Shown here one piece after another: positions 16,758 through 25,755 of a DNA stretch of 64,000 nucleotides (within the stretch, counting starts at the first letter, position 1; each line of letters begins with the position of its first letter). Made by a program: the position numbers and the translations under genes. The notes below the pieces were generated by a model. It saw only the letters and a program-made list of their open reading frames with translations, was not told the origin of the DNA and searched no databases. This stretch comes from Candidatus Pacearchaeota archaeon. GTDB lineage: Archaea; Nanobdellota; Nanobdellia; Pacearchaeales; GW2011-AR1. The stretch spans positions 124,001-188,000 of the forward strand of contig JAGVXH010000003.1 in the NCBI GenBank assembly GCA_018303845.1. Direction: 5' to 3'.

Positions 16758-19371
16758 TGAATAAATTAGAGATTTTCTTTTTTATTCCCCTATGGTCAAC
16801 AGTACTTCCAAATTTATGATATTTTTTCTTTAGGTGCAAGTTAGTCACAAAGAAAAAATATCTTTTCCCGTGATACTGTTTTAGATATTCAACTTTCTTT
16901 TCAATTTTCGATTTATCTTTCTCAATTAGTTTCCCCGTCTCAACCTCAATCGCATATTTTTCTCCCTTCACCTCAAAAATTAAATCTGCTTTTGAAGTTC
17001 TTGGAGCTTCAATTTTATCAGTAAATTTATTTAGATATTTTTTAATTTCATAAATCCAAATCATGTGTTGAAAAGATTCATTTTTATAATACTTAACAAA
17101 ATACTTCTGAAATTTTCCTTCAATTCCTTTATAATTAATTTCCTTAAACCCCTTCTTGACTAAATATTCTTTCTCACCCTTTGTCAAATTTTTAGACAAA
17201 TGAACTCTAACATTTTCATCAACTTTCACGTTTATTTTTTCACCAGTAGATTCGTCTTCATCTTTCGCTTCAAGAATCTCATCTGCATTAGTTGTAATCT
17301 GCTTATGTTCTTCTCCTGAAGCTACAATCTTTAATTCAGAATGTTCATCTTCCATCAAAAGTATGCCTTCTCCAACTCCAGCAGTAAGCAGAGCTATTCT
17401 TTCAACATTGCTTAAGTGAAACACTTTTTGAATGCTTTCAATCACTGCTGGTTTTTGTCTAAGTAAAATTGTATAAGATGAATTAGCAAGAGCAGACCTT
17501 CCAGCTTGAGAACTAAGCATTTCTTCAACTTCCTGATTAATTAAAAACAATCCCATATTAAACTTACGACAAGTCTTAACAATTTCAAAAATGTAAGATG
17601 CTTCTTCTGCTCTTGAAAGTAAGGTCCAAGCCTCATCAATAACGAGCAATTTTCTCTCAATATCTTTTTTCATTTTCATATAAACATAATCAAGAACTAA
17701 AAACATAATTGTTGGCTTAACCTGCTTGGGCATATTCCCAATATCAAAACAAACAAAATTATTTTTGAAATCTATATCAGTATGTCTATTCAAAAACGAG
17801 AAGACTCCGTCAACATATAGCTTCATTCGGTTTATTAGGCTGCGTAAGGTGTTTTTCTCTAGAGAGATGGCCTTCTTCTCCATTTTCTCCAAACTACTTA
17901 ACACGTCGCCCAAAATCGGAGGTTCGTTATTCCAGCTTTCTTTATCATTCATATAGATTCCTTTTCTTTCATAGCTTTCAGTTAACGCTTGATCAATAAA
18001 TGATTTTTGAGGTTCACTTAAAACCCCAAGCATTACTGGCATTAAATCCATCAAGGAAAGTCTTTTTTCGGCATAATCGTGTCCCATTAAATCTAATGGA
18101 TTAATAATTGTCTTGGATGTCCTAGACAAATCAATTCTTTGTCCCTTAAACTTCTCAACCAAAGACCTATATTCTCCTTGAGGATCAATTACTATAACTT
18201 TGGTTCCGTTAAGTAAGTGCCTAGTGATGAAAAGCTTAGTCATATAGCTCTTACCCGCCCCAGAACTAGCCAAGCACATACCATTTGAATTTGATAATCT
18301 GAATATATCTCTGATTATGGGTATGTTGTTTTTGTTCAATCCAAACCAAATTCCCGTATCATCAAACTTAAAGAATGATGAAGTGAACGGAAAGAATGCC
18401 GAAAGTGCCGAGGTTGTGATATTCCTAGTCATCCCTAAGTAATCTTTTGCCAAGGGTAAACAGGACTTAAATCCTTGAATCATCCTAAAATTAGGCTGTC
18501 TTGGAATTATCAATAAAGCATTAAGTTCCGACTCTACCTTTTTGGCAAGTAGTCTTAGTTCTTTTTTATTATCAGCTCGACAATTAATGTAAAGACTTAT
18601 GTCAAACAATTTTTCATTTCCTTTTTGAAGATTGGCTAAAACTCCCTTGGTATCCTGATACTTTATTTCTAAACTAGGATTAAACTGATGTTTTAATTTT
18701 GTTGAATACAAATCAGCTCTTTGTTTTTGCAATTCTCTATTTAATAAAATCATAGTCTGCTCAATTGGTTGTGGCTTAATATGTAGTGAGAAGTCAAAAT
18801 TTCCGGAGCAACTAATTAATCTATCAAGAAAACCTTTTTCTACGGACCGTGGATAACCGTGTGCGTAAATTATCCTGTGACACTTGCCATCAACTTCCAA
18901 ATATTCTGGATAGTTCTTAACTAATTTTGGTAGAAGTTCTCCTGATTTGAAAATATTAGAAAATATCCCCACAATCTGCTTGTGATTAAGTCTGTATGTT
19001 TTAAGATTTAAACTATGAAGCCTTTCTTCGCAAAGTTTTATTTGAATCTCTATATTGAGCACCTCGGGAATCACAACATAAAAATTTCGATTCATAGCAC
19101 TATTTTTTTCAACTAATTCTTTCATGTGATTTTTGTATGAATCAAAAATCTTTTGATTTCTCTCATCGGTAATTCTGCCTTCTAATTTGTCCAGGTATTC
19201 GGTTAGTTCTAACATTTCCGTCGTCATTAAAATTTGTATGGGAAAATCAATTGAATTAAGAAACTTTTGAAACGTCAGCATAATAGTCTCTTGTTCATTT
19301 TGATGTTTTATTCCAAAATTAAGGGAATCAACCTTTAGTACTGCTATCTTATTTTTTCTTATCATCTTCAA
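16750..19371 (-). CDS. VirB4-like conjugation ATPase with C-terminal nuclease-like domain
   Basis: The protein has 873 residues. The VirB4/CagE-type N-terminal region precedes the AAA+ motor, with Walker A ASSGAGKS at about residues 368-375, VIVIDPQGEYRSL, and Walker B LLVIDEAWTLLSRAE near 575 followed by the sensor LINQEVEEM. Beyond about residue 720 a separate domain follows, with SKADLIFEVKGEKYAIEVET near 792-811, a D...E-x-E pattern of the PD-(D/E)XK/Replic_Relax type. It powers a type IV secretion-like channel at the cytoplasmic membrane. The fused domain could substitute for a separate relaxase, since I see no relaxase or VirD4 in this cluster. It ends a six-gene operon starting near 21329. 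Confidence 0.88.
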   Translation of the reverse strand: MKMIRKNKIAVLKVDSLNFGIKHQNEQETIMLTFQKFLNSIDFPIQILMTTEMLELTEYLDKLEGRITDERNQKIFDSYKNHMKELVEKNSAMNRNFYVVIPEVLNIEIQIKLCEERLHSLNLKTYRLNHKQIVGIFSNIFKSGELLPKLVKNYPEYLEVDGKCHRIIYAHGYPRSVEKGFLDRLISCSGNFDFSLHIKPQPIEQTMILLNRELQKQRADLYSTKLKHQFNPSLEIKYQDTKGVLANLQKGNEKLFDISLYINCRADNKKELRLLAKKVESELNALLIIPRQPNFRMIQGFKSCLPLAKDYLGMTRNITTSALSAFFPFTSSFFKFDDTGIWFGLNKNNIPIIRDIFRLSNSNGMCLASSGAGKSYMTKLFITRHLLNGTKVIVIDPQGEYRSLVEKFKGQRIDLSRTSKTIINPLDLMGHDYAEKRLSLMDLMPVMLGVLSEPQKSFIDQALTESYERKGIYMNDKESWNNEPPILGDVLSSLEKMEKKAISLEKNTLRSLINRMKLYVDGVFSFLNRHTDIDFKNNFVCFDIGNMPKQVKPTIMFLVLDYVYMKMKKDIERKLLVIDEAWTLLSRAEEASYIFEIVKTCRKFNMGLFLINQEVEEMLSSQAGRSALANSSYTILLRQKPAVIESIQKVFHLSNVERIALLTAGVGEGILLMEDEHSELKIVASGEEHKQITTNADEILEAKDEDESTGEKINVKVDENVRVHLSKNLTKGEKEYLVKKGFKEINYKGIEGKFQKYFVKYYKNESFQHMIWIYEIKKYLNKFTDKIEAPRTSKADLIFEVKGEKYAIEVETGKLIEKDKSKIEKKVEYLKQYHGKRYFFFVTNLHLKKKYHKFGSTVDHRGIKKKISNLFKK

Positions 19372-19675
19372 AAAATACCTCCTTTATATTCCCAATTCCA
19401 AATGCTTGCTTAATTTTCTCAGGATCTTTTAATTCTCTTAATTTAAACCAAGTATACCAATTTTTCAAGTGAATTGATAAATCAAAAAACATAAATCCCG
19501 TAGCAAGAATGATTGGAAACATTGTTAAAAATATTCTAATCTCAAGAGGAGCTTTTAATTTGAATAATAGCGAAAAAACTATTGGAAAGAACACTAACGC
19601 ATAGAACAATTGCCCGAATGTCAATCCGAATACTATCTTTTCTTTATATTCTAATTGTTGAGGTATCTCATACAT
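19349..19675 (-). CDS. PrgI/VirB3-like membrane protein
   Basis: The 108-residue protein begins MYEIPQQLEYKEKIVFGLTF and has two adjacent transmembrane segments (about 22-40 and 43-63), the PrgI family pattern found immediately before VirB4 in archaeal and Gram-positive type IV systems. I preferred the Met at 19675 over one six codons upstream because it immediately follows the stop of the VirB6-like gene and has GGAG about 10 nt before it. It overlaps virB4 by 23 nt. Its role is the inner-membrane partner of the VirB4 ATPase. Confidence 0.82.
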   Translation of the reverse strand: MYEIPQQLEYKEKIVFGLTFGQLFYALVFFPIVFSLLFKLKAPLEIRIFLTMFPIILATGFMFFDLSIHLKNWYTWFKLRELKDPEKIKQAFGIGNIKEVFFEDDKKK

Positions 19676-19676
19676 T

Positions 19677-20501
19677 CTACAAAGCTCCTGCAACTTTTAC
19701 CACAGTTCCAACTGGGCCAGAAAATGTACTTGCCGCTTTAAAAATTACAAATAACGCTAAAAAAATTGTTGCTATATCTACTAGGGCAAAAGCTCCAATC
19801 ATAACTACAATTTTCATATTAGCAAAAATTGGAAGCTCTAAGAATTTTGAAGACGCTAGAAAAATTATCGAATAAAAAAAAGGCAGTGTTATTAAAATAA
19901 ATAAATAGTTTAAAATTAGTTTCCCGTATTGATTTAAGGGATTTATAAAATAAAAGAAAATTCCTATCGAGAAGAACACTACTCCAATTCCTACACAAAT
20001 ATATCTAAGAGTTAATAAAATCAAAGTCGTAACTAACACCGCGATATAAGGAATAATTAATACCAGCTCTAATCCTATGTTACCTAAGCTATCTACAGTT
20101 ATCAAGAAAAAATCTTCTTGAATCAAACTGAAAACTACTGTGGACATTGCAGAAATTGTTTCTAGTATAAGACGGTATACGAAAAAACTTGTCTGCACAA
20201 GAATTATCATTATAATGGTATTCATTAGTTCTCGTTTCGCTTTTTCTCGCTGTTCTGGAGAATGCCCAGATAGCATAAACCTAAATCCAGTTATCAAAAT
20301 AAGTATACCATAGAAAAGTGAAAGGATATAAATTATTATTGACCATGTCCCAACAAAAAGTTCTATATTAACAGGCTCAATCATTAGATTATTTACCAAA
20401 ATTAAGAGAGTTTTAATTGGAAGATTTAAAATATAAAGAAGAAATTCAAAGAGGTTTTCTACAAGGCAAGATCCTAAATTAGTAATTCCGCAAGTGCTCA
20501 T
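19677..20501 (-). CDS. VirB6/TrbL-like polytopic membrane protein
   Basis: The 274-residue protein has about seven hydrophobic helices. FMLSGHSPEQREKAKRELMN resembles the loop motif of the neighbouring pilin (ASGSDPGKREKAKN), as often seen in type IV secretion VirB2/VirB6 pairs. It is the probable translocation pore. It overlaps the preceding gene by 4 nt and ends beside the PrgI-like start. Confidence 0.78.
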   Translation of the reverse strand: MSTCGITNLGSCLVENLFEFLLYILNLPIKTLLILVNNLMIEPVNIELFVGTWSIIIYILSLFYGILILITGFRFMLSGHSPEQREKAKRELMNTIIMIILVQTSFFVYRLILETISAMSTVVFSLIQEDFFLITVDSLGNIGLELVLIIPYIAVLVTTLILLTLRYICVGIGVVFFSIGIFFYFINPLNQYGKLILNYLFILITLPFFYSIIFLASSKFLELPIFANMKIVVMIGAFALVDIATIFLALFVIFKAASTFSGPVGTVVKVAGAL

Positions 20502-20872
20502 AGCAAATTAAGCAGAAGATAGTATTTTTTTAGGAATGAATACAATATATATACGAATAGTGATATCGAGGAAAAATCAATTAGGAATTTTTTGTTGTCC
20601 TCACTTATTACTGCCCTTTCTTCTGGTTTATTTAATTGAAGTATACATGGGACTTCTTTTCCCAGTGTTGATTCAAAATTTCCATTAAGTGAAGCTTCAT
20701 TGGAATCTATTGCATCTTGAATTAAGATATCTTTTTCTTTTTGAGGCCAGTCTTGGTCTTCTATATATTCGCAAAATTTATACTCTTCTCCATTTAATTT
20801 TGTACAATTAAAGGCAGTTGCTAAAGGTAAGACTAAAGCAACTGCTAATAAAAAAACAAAGGTTTTTTTCAT
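20498..20872 (-). CDS. Secreted/membrane-anchored small protein of the T4SS operon
   Basis: I chose the Met at 20872 because it gives a clean signal peptide (MKKTFVFLLAVALVLPLATA) and follows the pilin stop by 2 nt; the upstream extension would overlap the pilin gene. The 124-residue product has a Cys/acid-rich exported middle and a C-terminal hydrophobic helix. The family is not recognised. A surface or periplasm-equivalent channel accessory is plausible from its position. Confidence 0.65.
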   Translation of the reverse strand: MKKTFVFLLAVALVLPLATAFNCTKLNGEEYKFCEYIEDQDWPQKEKDILIQDAIDSNEASLNGNFESTLGKEVPCILQLNKPEERAVISEDNKKFLIDFSSISLFVYILYSFLKKYYLLLNLL

Positions 20873-20874
20873 CA

Positions 20875-21213
20875 CTATCCTAAGATTAGGTTTACGACAA
20901 AAGGTGCTGCCCATATTACCATGAGCCCCACGATGACATACATCACCATGTTCTTAGCCTTTTCTCGTTTGCCTGGGTCAGATCCGCTTGCGATATATGT
21001 TATCCCTGCAAATAACATTACTAGTCCAGAAACTATTGTAGCTGCATACTTGATTAAGTCATATATTACCGTTAGTGGTGCTAAGATTTCTTCAAAATCT
21101 GCGTCAGTTGCGGCTATGGTTAATCCTACTTGGGCTATTGTTAAAAGCAAGAAAATTGCAATCAACAGGATTCTTAGGGTTTTTCGTTTAGTTGGGTATG
21201 GTTTTTGTGCCAT
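20875..21213 (-). CDS. VirB2/TrbC-type pilin
   Basis: From the Met at 21213 (MAQKPYPTKRKTLRILLIAI) the product has 112 residues: a basic N-terminus, a long hydrophobic signal or first helix, an Ala-rich cleavage-like region (TIAATDADFEEI), and two helices separated by ASGSDPGKREKAKN. This is the T4SS pilin pattern. It would form the pilus or channel stalk. Twenty in-frame residues lie further upstream but overlap the preceding small gene, so the shorter start is preferred. Confidence 0.8.
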   Translation of the reverse strand: MAQKPYPTKRKTLRILLIAIFLLLTIAQVGLTIAATDADFEEILAPLTVIYDLIKYAATIVSGLVMLFAGITYIASGSDPGKREKAKNMVMYVIVGLMVIWAAPFVVNLILG

Positions 21214-21329
21214 TGTAAAATTTGCTTCAACTCTTTTTTGTTTGGATATTTTTGTTTTAAAAATCCTAGACAAGTTTTACAAATTTCTTCTTCTATAAAA
21301 TCCCCGCAGAGGATACATTTTGTTTTCAT
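21174..21329 (-). CDS. Small CxxC zinc-ribbon-like protein heading the T4SS operon
   Basis: The 51-residue product begins MKTKCILCGDFIEEEICKTC, giving two CxxC pairs (C5/C8 and C17/C20) spaced like a small treble-clef or ribbon zinc finger, followed by a basic helix. Its ATG lies about 23 nt after the centre of a strong TATA box (21346-21358), so it is the first, leaderless gene of the operon. It overlaps the pilin start by 40 nt in another frame. It may be an autoregulator; function unknown. Confidence 0.65.
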   Translation of the reverse strand: MKTKCILCGDFIEEEICKTCLGFLKQKYPNKKELKQILQWHKNHTQLNEKP

Positions 21330-21345
21330 GATTGTGCTTGATAGA

Positions 21346-21417
21346 CTTATTATAAAGGAACTCGGAGAAATTTTTTGGGCAAAAAATAGGGCAAAATTTT
21401 TCTCCGATTTATTTTAA
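21346..21417. promoter_or_regulatory. Divergent promoter region with 15-bp inverted repeat
   Basis: CGGAGAAATTTTTTG (21363-21377) and CAAAATTTTTCTCCG (21392-21406) form an almost perfect inverted repeat with a 14-nt centre. It is flanked by the T4SS TATA box (21346-21358, minus) and a TATA-like TTTATTTTAA (21408-21417, plus) 23-32 nt before the ATG at 21440. It is well placed to control both directions. Confidence 0.6.
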
Positions 21418-21439
21418 GGATTAATTTCTTGAGTTGATT

Positions 21440-21589
21440 ATGGAAGAAATATCAGAAGACATTGGAGAACAAGTTATTTCTCAACTTAAAGAATTGATAA
21501 GACTTATCGAAGAGAAATTCAAACAAAATGGAAACAAACAAAATAATTCATGCCGACTGTATCGAATACATGAAGACATTGCCCAATAA
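21440..21589 (+). CDS. Small acidic/helical ORF upstream of the methyltransferase
   Basis: The frame encodes 49 residues starting MEEISEDIGEQVISQLKELI, an amphipathic helix followed by a less convincing tail. Support is its placement directly after a TATA box and before the methyltransferase start, with which it overlaps by 62 nt. It could instead be a leader; coding status is uncertain. Confidence 0.4.
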   Translation: MEEISEDIGEQVISQLKELIRLIEEKFKQNGNKQNNSCRLYRIHEDIAQ

Positions 21590-22181
21590 TTGTATAGATC
21601 TAATAATCACAGATCCTCCATATGGAGACAATGTTGCTTATGGATTTAATAATAAAACCATAAAAAATAATGAGAATCCCCTGATTAATTGTTCGGCTCT
21701 CGTTGAAATGTATCGAGTTTTGAGAAGAAATAGATCACTTTATCTTTTCACAAACTGGAAACACTATCCATTTCTAACCGAATTTGTTATGAGGTATACC
21801 GAATTTAAAATAAGACATCTAGTAGTTTGGAAGAAACATAATTTCGGGCTAGGCTGGGCATTTAGACATCAATATGAATTTATTTTGGTTCTTGAGAAAG
21901 GAAAGCCAAGGTATAATTTGAAGAATTTTTCCGATATTCAGACTTGTAGTCATATTAATCATAATAAATTAAATCATCCCCACGAAAAACCTATTGATTT
22001 ACTAATGAAAATGGTTGAACATAGTTCTGAAGAAGGAGACTTAGTTTTAGATCCATTTGCTGGTTCCGGTTCTACTTGTAAAGCCTGTGAGAAGCTTGGC
22101 CGGAAGTGGATTGGGATTGAGTTGGATGAGAAGTGGGTTAATCCAGAACTAAATTTTACAGGAGGTGAAAACTATGAATAA
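21528..22181 (+). CDS. Beta-class N4-cytosine/N6-adenine DNA methyltransferase
   Basis: The protein has 217 residues. IITDPPYGDN (catalytic motif IV, about 25-34) comes first and VLDPFAGSGST (AdoMet motif I) near the C-terminus, the beta-class order typical of small solitary or phage-type methyltransferases. It is complete, unlike its relative at the left edge. No cognate endonuclease lies next to it, so it may protect the element or regulate it. Downstream a 42-residue ORF overlaps its stop. Confidence 0.92.
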   Translation: METNKIIHADCIEYMKTLPNNCIDLIITDPPYGDNVAYGFNNKTIKNNENPLINCSALVEMYRVLRRNRSLYLFTNWKHYPFLTEFVMRYTEFKIRHLVVWKKHNFGLGWAFRHQYEFILVLEKGKPRYNLKNFSDIQTCSHINHNKLNHPHEKPIDLLMKMVEHSSEEGDLVLDPFAGSGSTCKACEKLGRKWIGIELDEKWVNPELNFTGGENYE

Positions 22182-22302
22182 ATATATAGAAAAGCGAAGA
22201 GATGCAATCAGAAACTCTAAGACTGACGAGGAAATTGATACAGTTTTGAATCGGACTTACGAAGATGGCTTTGAAGACGGAAGCGATGAAGGGAGGATTT
22301 AA
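22174..22302 (+). CDS. Small hypothetical protein, 42 aa
   Basis: The ATG at 22174 follows a strong GGAGGTGA ribosome-binding sequence (22161-22168) inside the end of the methyltransferase gene, supporting genuine coupled translation. The product is a charged helical peptide ending in an acidic segment (DGFEDGSDEG). Function unknown. Confidence 0.55.
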   Translation: MNKYIEKRRDAIRNSKTDEEIDTVLNRTYEDGFEDGSDEGRI

Positions 22303-22341
22303 ATTTCCTAAGACCTCAATATTTACAAAAAAATTAGGGAA

Positions 22342-23688
22342 CTAATTAAATTCTATTTTTCCTGGACGAGAAATATGATTTGCAAATATATGTTGAATCT
22401 GTGAGAAGAAAGGTTTTCTTAATGAGAAGAGGCTATTTAGGCCGGAGATGCTCTCATTTTTTATGGTTTTAAAAAATAGACAGTCAAAAGAAATAAGGAA
22501 ATTCTTAGAGCTTCTTGATTTTCTTACTAACAATGGTTTTGTTATGGAATCCGAAACCCCGCTCATGGATATTTGTTTGTCCTTTTTGTAAAACTTGGTT
22601 TTATTGTAAATTTCATCAGGTATTAAAATACCGAAGATCAGTTTATGTGTCTTCCAATTTTTCTGTGAAAAATCACATTCTGGGGTGATCTCTAAAGCGA
22701 TAATATCTACATCTTTTTCTTCATCAGTAGTAAGCGTTTTTTGAAAATATCTCTCCATAATCTCTTTTTTTAAATTGTCCTTATCAAAAGCAAATTGAAA
22801 ATCAATTTTATCAAGAAATTCCTTATTTACTAGATATACCTTACCCGGTCTAACTTCCTCACAAGATTCATTAAAGTTTAGATTAAAGAGGCTATTAATT
22901 TTAGCCCTATCTGACTTTTCATATTCCCTGTCTTCTATATTCCTTATCTCTAAGGCAATATTGGGCCCATAATCTTGTTTCATAATAAATGAGTCGCTTT
23001 TCTCTTTAAAAAAATCGTTAAGAAGCATTTGTGGAACCCTTAATAAATTTTTATCATCATTATCCTTGGATCCAAGCTCCAATTCAGTATATTTTTTAAA
23101 ATCTCTCTTAATCTTCCCGTCTATAACATTTAAAAAAGAATCTAGAGACACTTTCTTTTCATTTTCTCCTATAAATTCTCTCAATGTTTCACTAAGTGAA
23201 CTATGTCCAAAACGTTCCCACTGGAATAAGACATTTACTAGTTTATCTAGAATTAATTTCTCCTCAATTCTTGTGATTATCCTACCTGAATCATCTTTGA
23301 TCTCGTCTTTATTGAAGTCATCTATAATTAAAACAGGTAAAGAATTGTGAGATTTGGGCAATCTCTCTTTTAACAGCTTAAGCACTTCATTATTTTCTAT
23401 ACTTGCGGCCCAAATTACTAAGATATAAGGTCCGTTTTTTTGGGAGATTATTTTATGGAGGAAGTTTTCTATTACACTTTCCTTAGTTTTTACATCTACA
23501 TCACTACTTACTCCAAGATTAAAGTCAAGAAAGACAAGCCTTATTCCTTCTTTTGGCTCATCGGGGAGATCCTCGAGTTTTGAGTAATAATTATAGGGGA
23601 TACCTTTCTTATTTAGAGCTAATAGCAATTCATTGACCTCTTCTAATTTATCATCAATAACTACTGTTCGAATACCTTCTAGCTTCAT
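22342..23688 (-). CDS. Receiver-domain protein of the Dcm/GHKL module
   Basis: The protein has 448 residues. The first ~135 resemble a response-regulator receiver: acidic pair D12-D13 in VVIDDKLEE and a phosphoacceptor candidate D55 in LVFLDFNLG. The remaining ~310 residues contain no standard output domain; the conserved-looking stretch IALEITPECDFSQKN (about 320) and the end IFANHISRPGKIEF are unassigned. Its start overlaps the stop of the ATPase gene by 4 nt, so the receiver is almost certainly the partner of that kinase-like protein. I infer the C-terminal part is the effector. Confidence 0.72.
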   Translation of the reverse strand: MKLEGIRTVVIDDKLEEVNELLLALNKKGIPYNYYSKLEDLPDEPKEGIRLVFLDFNLGVSSDVDVKTKESVIENFLHKIISQKNGPYILVIWAASIENNEVLKLLKERLPKSHNSLPVLIIDDFNKDEIKDDSGRIITRIEEKLILDKLVNVLFQWERFGHSSLSETLREFIGENEKKVSLDSFLNVIDGKIKRDFKKYTELELGSKDNDDKNLLRVPQMLLNDFFKEKSDSFIMKQDYGPNIALEIRNIEDREYEKSDRAKINSLFNLNFNESCEEVRPGKVYLVNKEFLDKIDFQFAFDKDNLKKEIMERYFQKTLTTDEEKDVDIIALEITPECDFSQKNWKTHKLIFGILIPDEIYNKTKFYKKDKQISMSGVSDSITKPLLVRKSRSSKNFLISFDCLFFKTIKNESISGLNSLFSLRKPFFSQIQHIFANHISRPGKIEFN

Positions 23689-25751
23689 TTTTCATCAAAA
23701 ATCATTGCGATAATTGCTCCGTTTATTTCCTCGCCAACACCGCCCTCTTCTTTAGATAGAATCTTCAATTTGCCACCATGCTCCTTCATAATTTCATTAA
23801 CTATATGCAATCCCAATCCCATACCATATTTTTTTCTAGAAATAAAAGGTTTGATCAAATACTCCAAATTGTCCTGAAAACCAGAGCCATTATCTCCAAT
23901 TATAATTACAGGTTTATTATTCAACTCTCTTATGCCAACATAAATCTTCTTATTGGCAGGATTCTTATTCTCTATCCACCAAATAGAATTATCTATTAAA
24001 TTCATTATTGAGCTAACTACCATCCGAGGAATAGTCCTACATTCAAAATCCTTCTTAAAATCTTTTCCTAATTCTATGTTGTGTAGCTTCAACCTAAATT
24101 CAACTCCGAAAAGCGCTTCTTCTGCGAGAGATTTTAAACTGTTCTGAGAAAATCCTTTCCTACTTATTAGTCGAGTATAATTTTTCAAGAGAGAATGCAG
24201 ATGCTTTACTAATACAAGTATTCTTTCATTCTGAGTAGCTGTACCAATCTTCTTATTTAGCTCTTGAGTAATCTTTTCCATTTCATGAATTGCTATTGAG
24301 AAGTTCATCCCTGCACTAGATGTAATCAATAGTCTTTCACGTACTTCTTTAAAATCCTTCTCGATATTGTCAACATATTTCAATAATTCAGTTTTAAGTT
24401 CTTTTTGAGAAATTTTTCTTTCTATATTCTCTCTTAAATCATCAATGTCATCTAGGACTGGTTCTTTAAGACGAGTTTTTTCATTACTATAATGTTCTTT
24501 TAAAAGGATTTTATCGTTTAATCTATCCGCATTTATTTGTACAATAGTCTCTATAACAATCTGTTTAAATAACTCAAATTGTTCATCTTCGATAAGCCCC
24601 TCCCTATTAGTTTTTTCTTGGAGCGTGGAAGAATTATTAGTATTCAAATAAACACTTCCCAAAACCAGATTCCGACTGATACTCTTGTCTACTCTTTGAA
24701 CTCTCATAAGATCTAGTTCTAACCAATCATTGTTTGGCTCACCATAATCATAAATCCTTACTCCGTCTCGATAAACTTTAACCCCTCCATTATTTCTCAT
24801 AAAATCCTTTAGTCCCTTCTTGTCTTGAACATACTCACTGAGGATCATAGGAGTAAAATCGTACATAAAAAACTCCATTTCCAAAGAGTCTGTTTTAAAC
24901 TTGTCGATATCTAATTTATTACCATTCTTGTCAGTTAAATTTTCTAAGAGAATTTCTGATTTCTTCTCCCGGTTCTCTAATCCTTCAATTTTCCCCTCAG
25001 GAACAAAGTCGTATCTATAAGTTACTTTTCTATTTTGGAATTTGGCATTTGCTTTGAACAATGAAAAATCTAAAACGTCTTTGTAGTTTATCATTCCATC
25101 AAGCCACTCTTGCTTATCTTCATCTTTTAGAATTAAATCTATTTCAAAAGAACTTGGTGATTTAATTGGAGAACATATGGAATTTATTGAACGATGGATT
25201 TCCTTAACAAGTGCTCTTTCCCATTTTTTCCAAAGCTCATTAATAACTATCCTCGTTCCGGTCTTATTACCAGTAAAATATTCGGGAGCTCTTTCAAAAA
25301 CATCTATGTTGACTTCTTCAAGATACTTTTGTTCTTCAAAATCTTTCCAATCTATTTTAATAACACACTCCTTGAATCCGTCTTTTTTTGTAATAATTTC
25401 TATACGCTTTCCTAATTTGTGTACCGCAAATCTACCTATTCCTTTTTGCCCCAGAGGTAGTCTTCCAAACCGAGGAGATCTCCAGCCATCTTTTATCTGC
25501 TTCTCCCGATAATCGGTTCCAGGCTCAAGCCAAACATTTTTTATAATATCTAGATCCATCCCAGAACCGTTATCCTCCATGACTATCCTTCCTGTTTTCT
25601 CAGAGTCGATATTCTCAAGCTCAATTCTAACGCTTGTTGCATCTGCGTCATAAGAATTTTTTGAAAGTTCAAATATGGCAATATTCTCATTTCTAATTAG
25701 CTGATTACCAAGTTCTAATAAGAGCCTTGCTCTTGGTTTAAAATTAGCCAT
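23685..25751 (-). CDS. Protein with two GHKL ATPase domains (Hsp90/MORC-like plus histidine-kinase-like)
   Basis: The protein has 688 residues. The N-terminus is a full Bergerat fold: E28/N32 in IFELSKNSYDADA, D60 in VMEDNGSGMD, and GQKGIGRFAVHKLG (101-114). This resembles MutL/Hsp90/MORC ATPases. After an S5-like middle and helices, a second unit has an H-box-like AIHEMEKITQ (His about 489), an N-box NLIDNSIWWI, G1 IIGDNGSGF and G2 GMGLGLHIV, as in sensor histidine kinases. The order is Dcm (4-nt gap), this gene, then the receiver gene (4-nt overlap). Related MORC-type ATPases in R-M operons were described by Iyer and colleagues (2008). Confidence 0.85.
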   Translation of the reverse strand: MANFKPRARLLLELGNQLIRNENIAIFELSKNSYDADATSVRIELENIDSEKTGRIVMEDNGSGMDLDIIKNVWLEPGTDYREKQIKDGWRSPRFGRLPLGQKGIGRFAVHKLGKRIEIITKKDGFKECVIKIDWKDFEEQKYLEEVNIDVFERAPEYFTGNKTGTRIVINELWKKWERALVKEIHRSINSICSPIKSPSSFEIDLILKDEDKQEWLDGMINYKDVLDFSLFKANAKFQNRKVTYRYDFVPEGKIEGLENREKKSEILLENLTDKNGNKLDIDKFKTDSLEMEFFMYDFTPMILSEYVQDKKGLKDFMRNNGGVKVYRDGVRIYDYGEPNNDWLELDLMRVQRVDKSISRNLVLGSVYLNTNNSSTLQEKTNREGLIEDEQFELFKQIVIETIVQINADRLNDKILLKEHYSNEKTRLKEPVLDDIDDLRENIERKISQKELKTELLKYVDNIEKDFKEVRERLLITSSAGMNFSIAIHEMEKITQELNKKIGTATQNERILVLVKHLHSLLKNYTRLISRKGFSQNSLKSLAEEALFGVEFRLKLHNIELGKDFKKDFECRTIPRMVVSSIMNLIDNSIWWIENKNPANKKIYVGIRELNNKPVIIIGDNGSGFQDNLEYLIKPFISRKKYGMGLGLHIVNEIMKEHGGKLKILSKEEGGVGEEINGAIIAMIFDEK

Positions 25752-25755
25752 ATTT

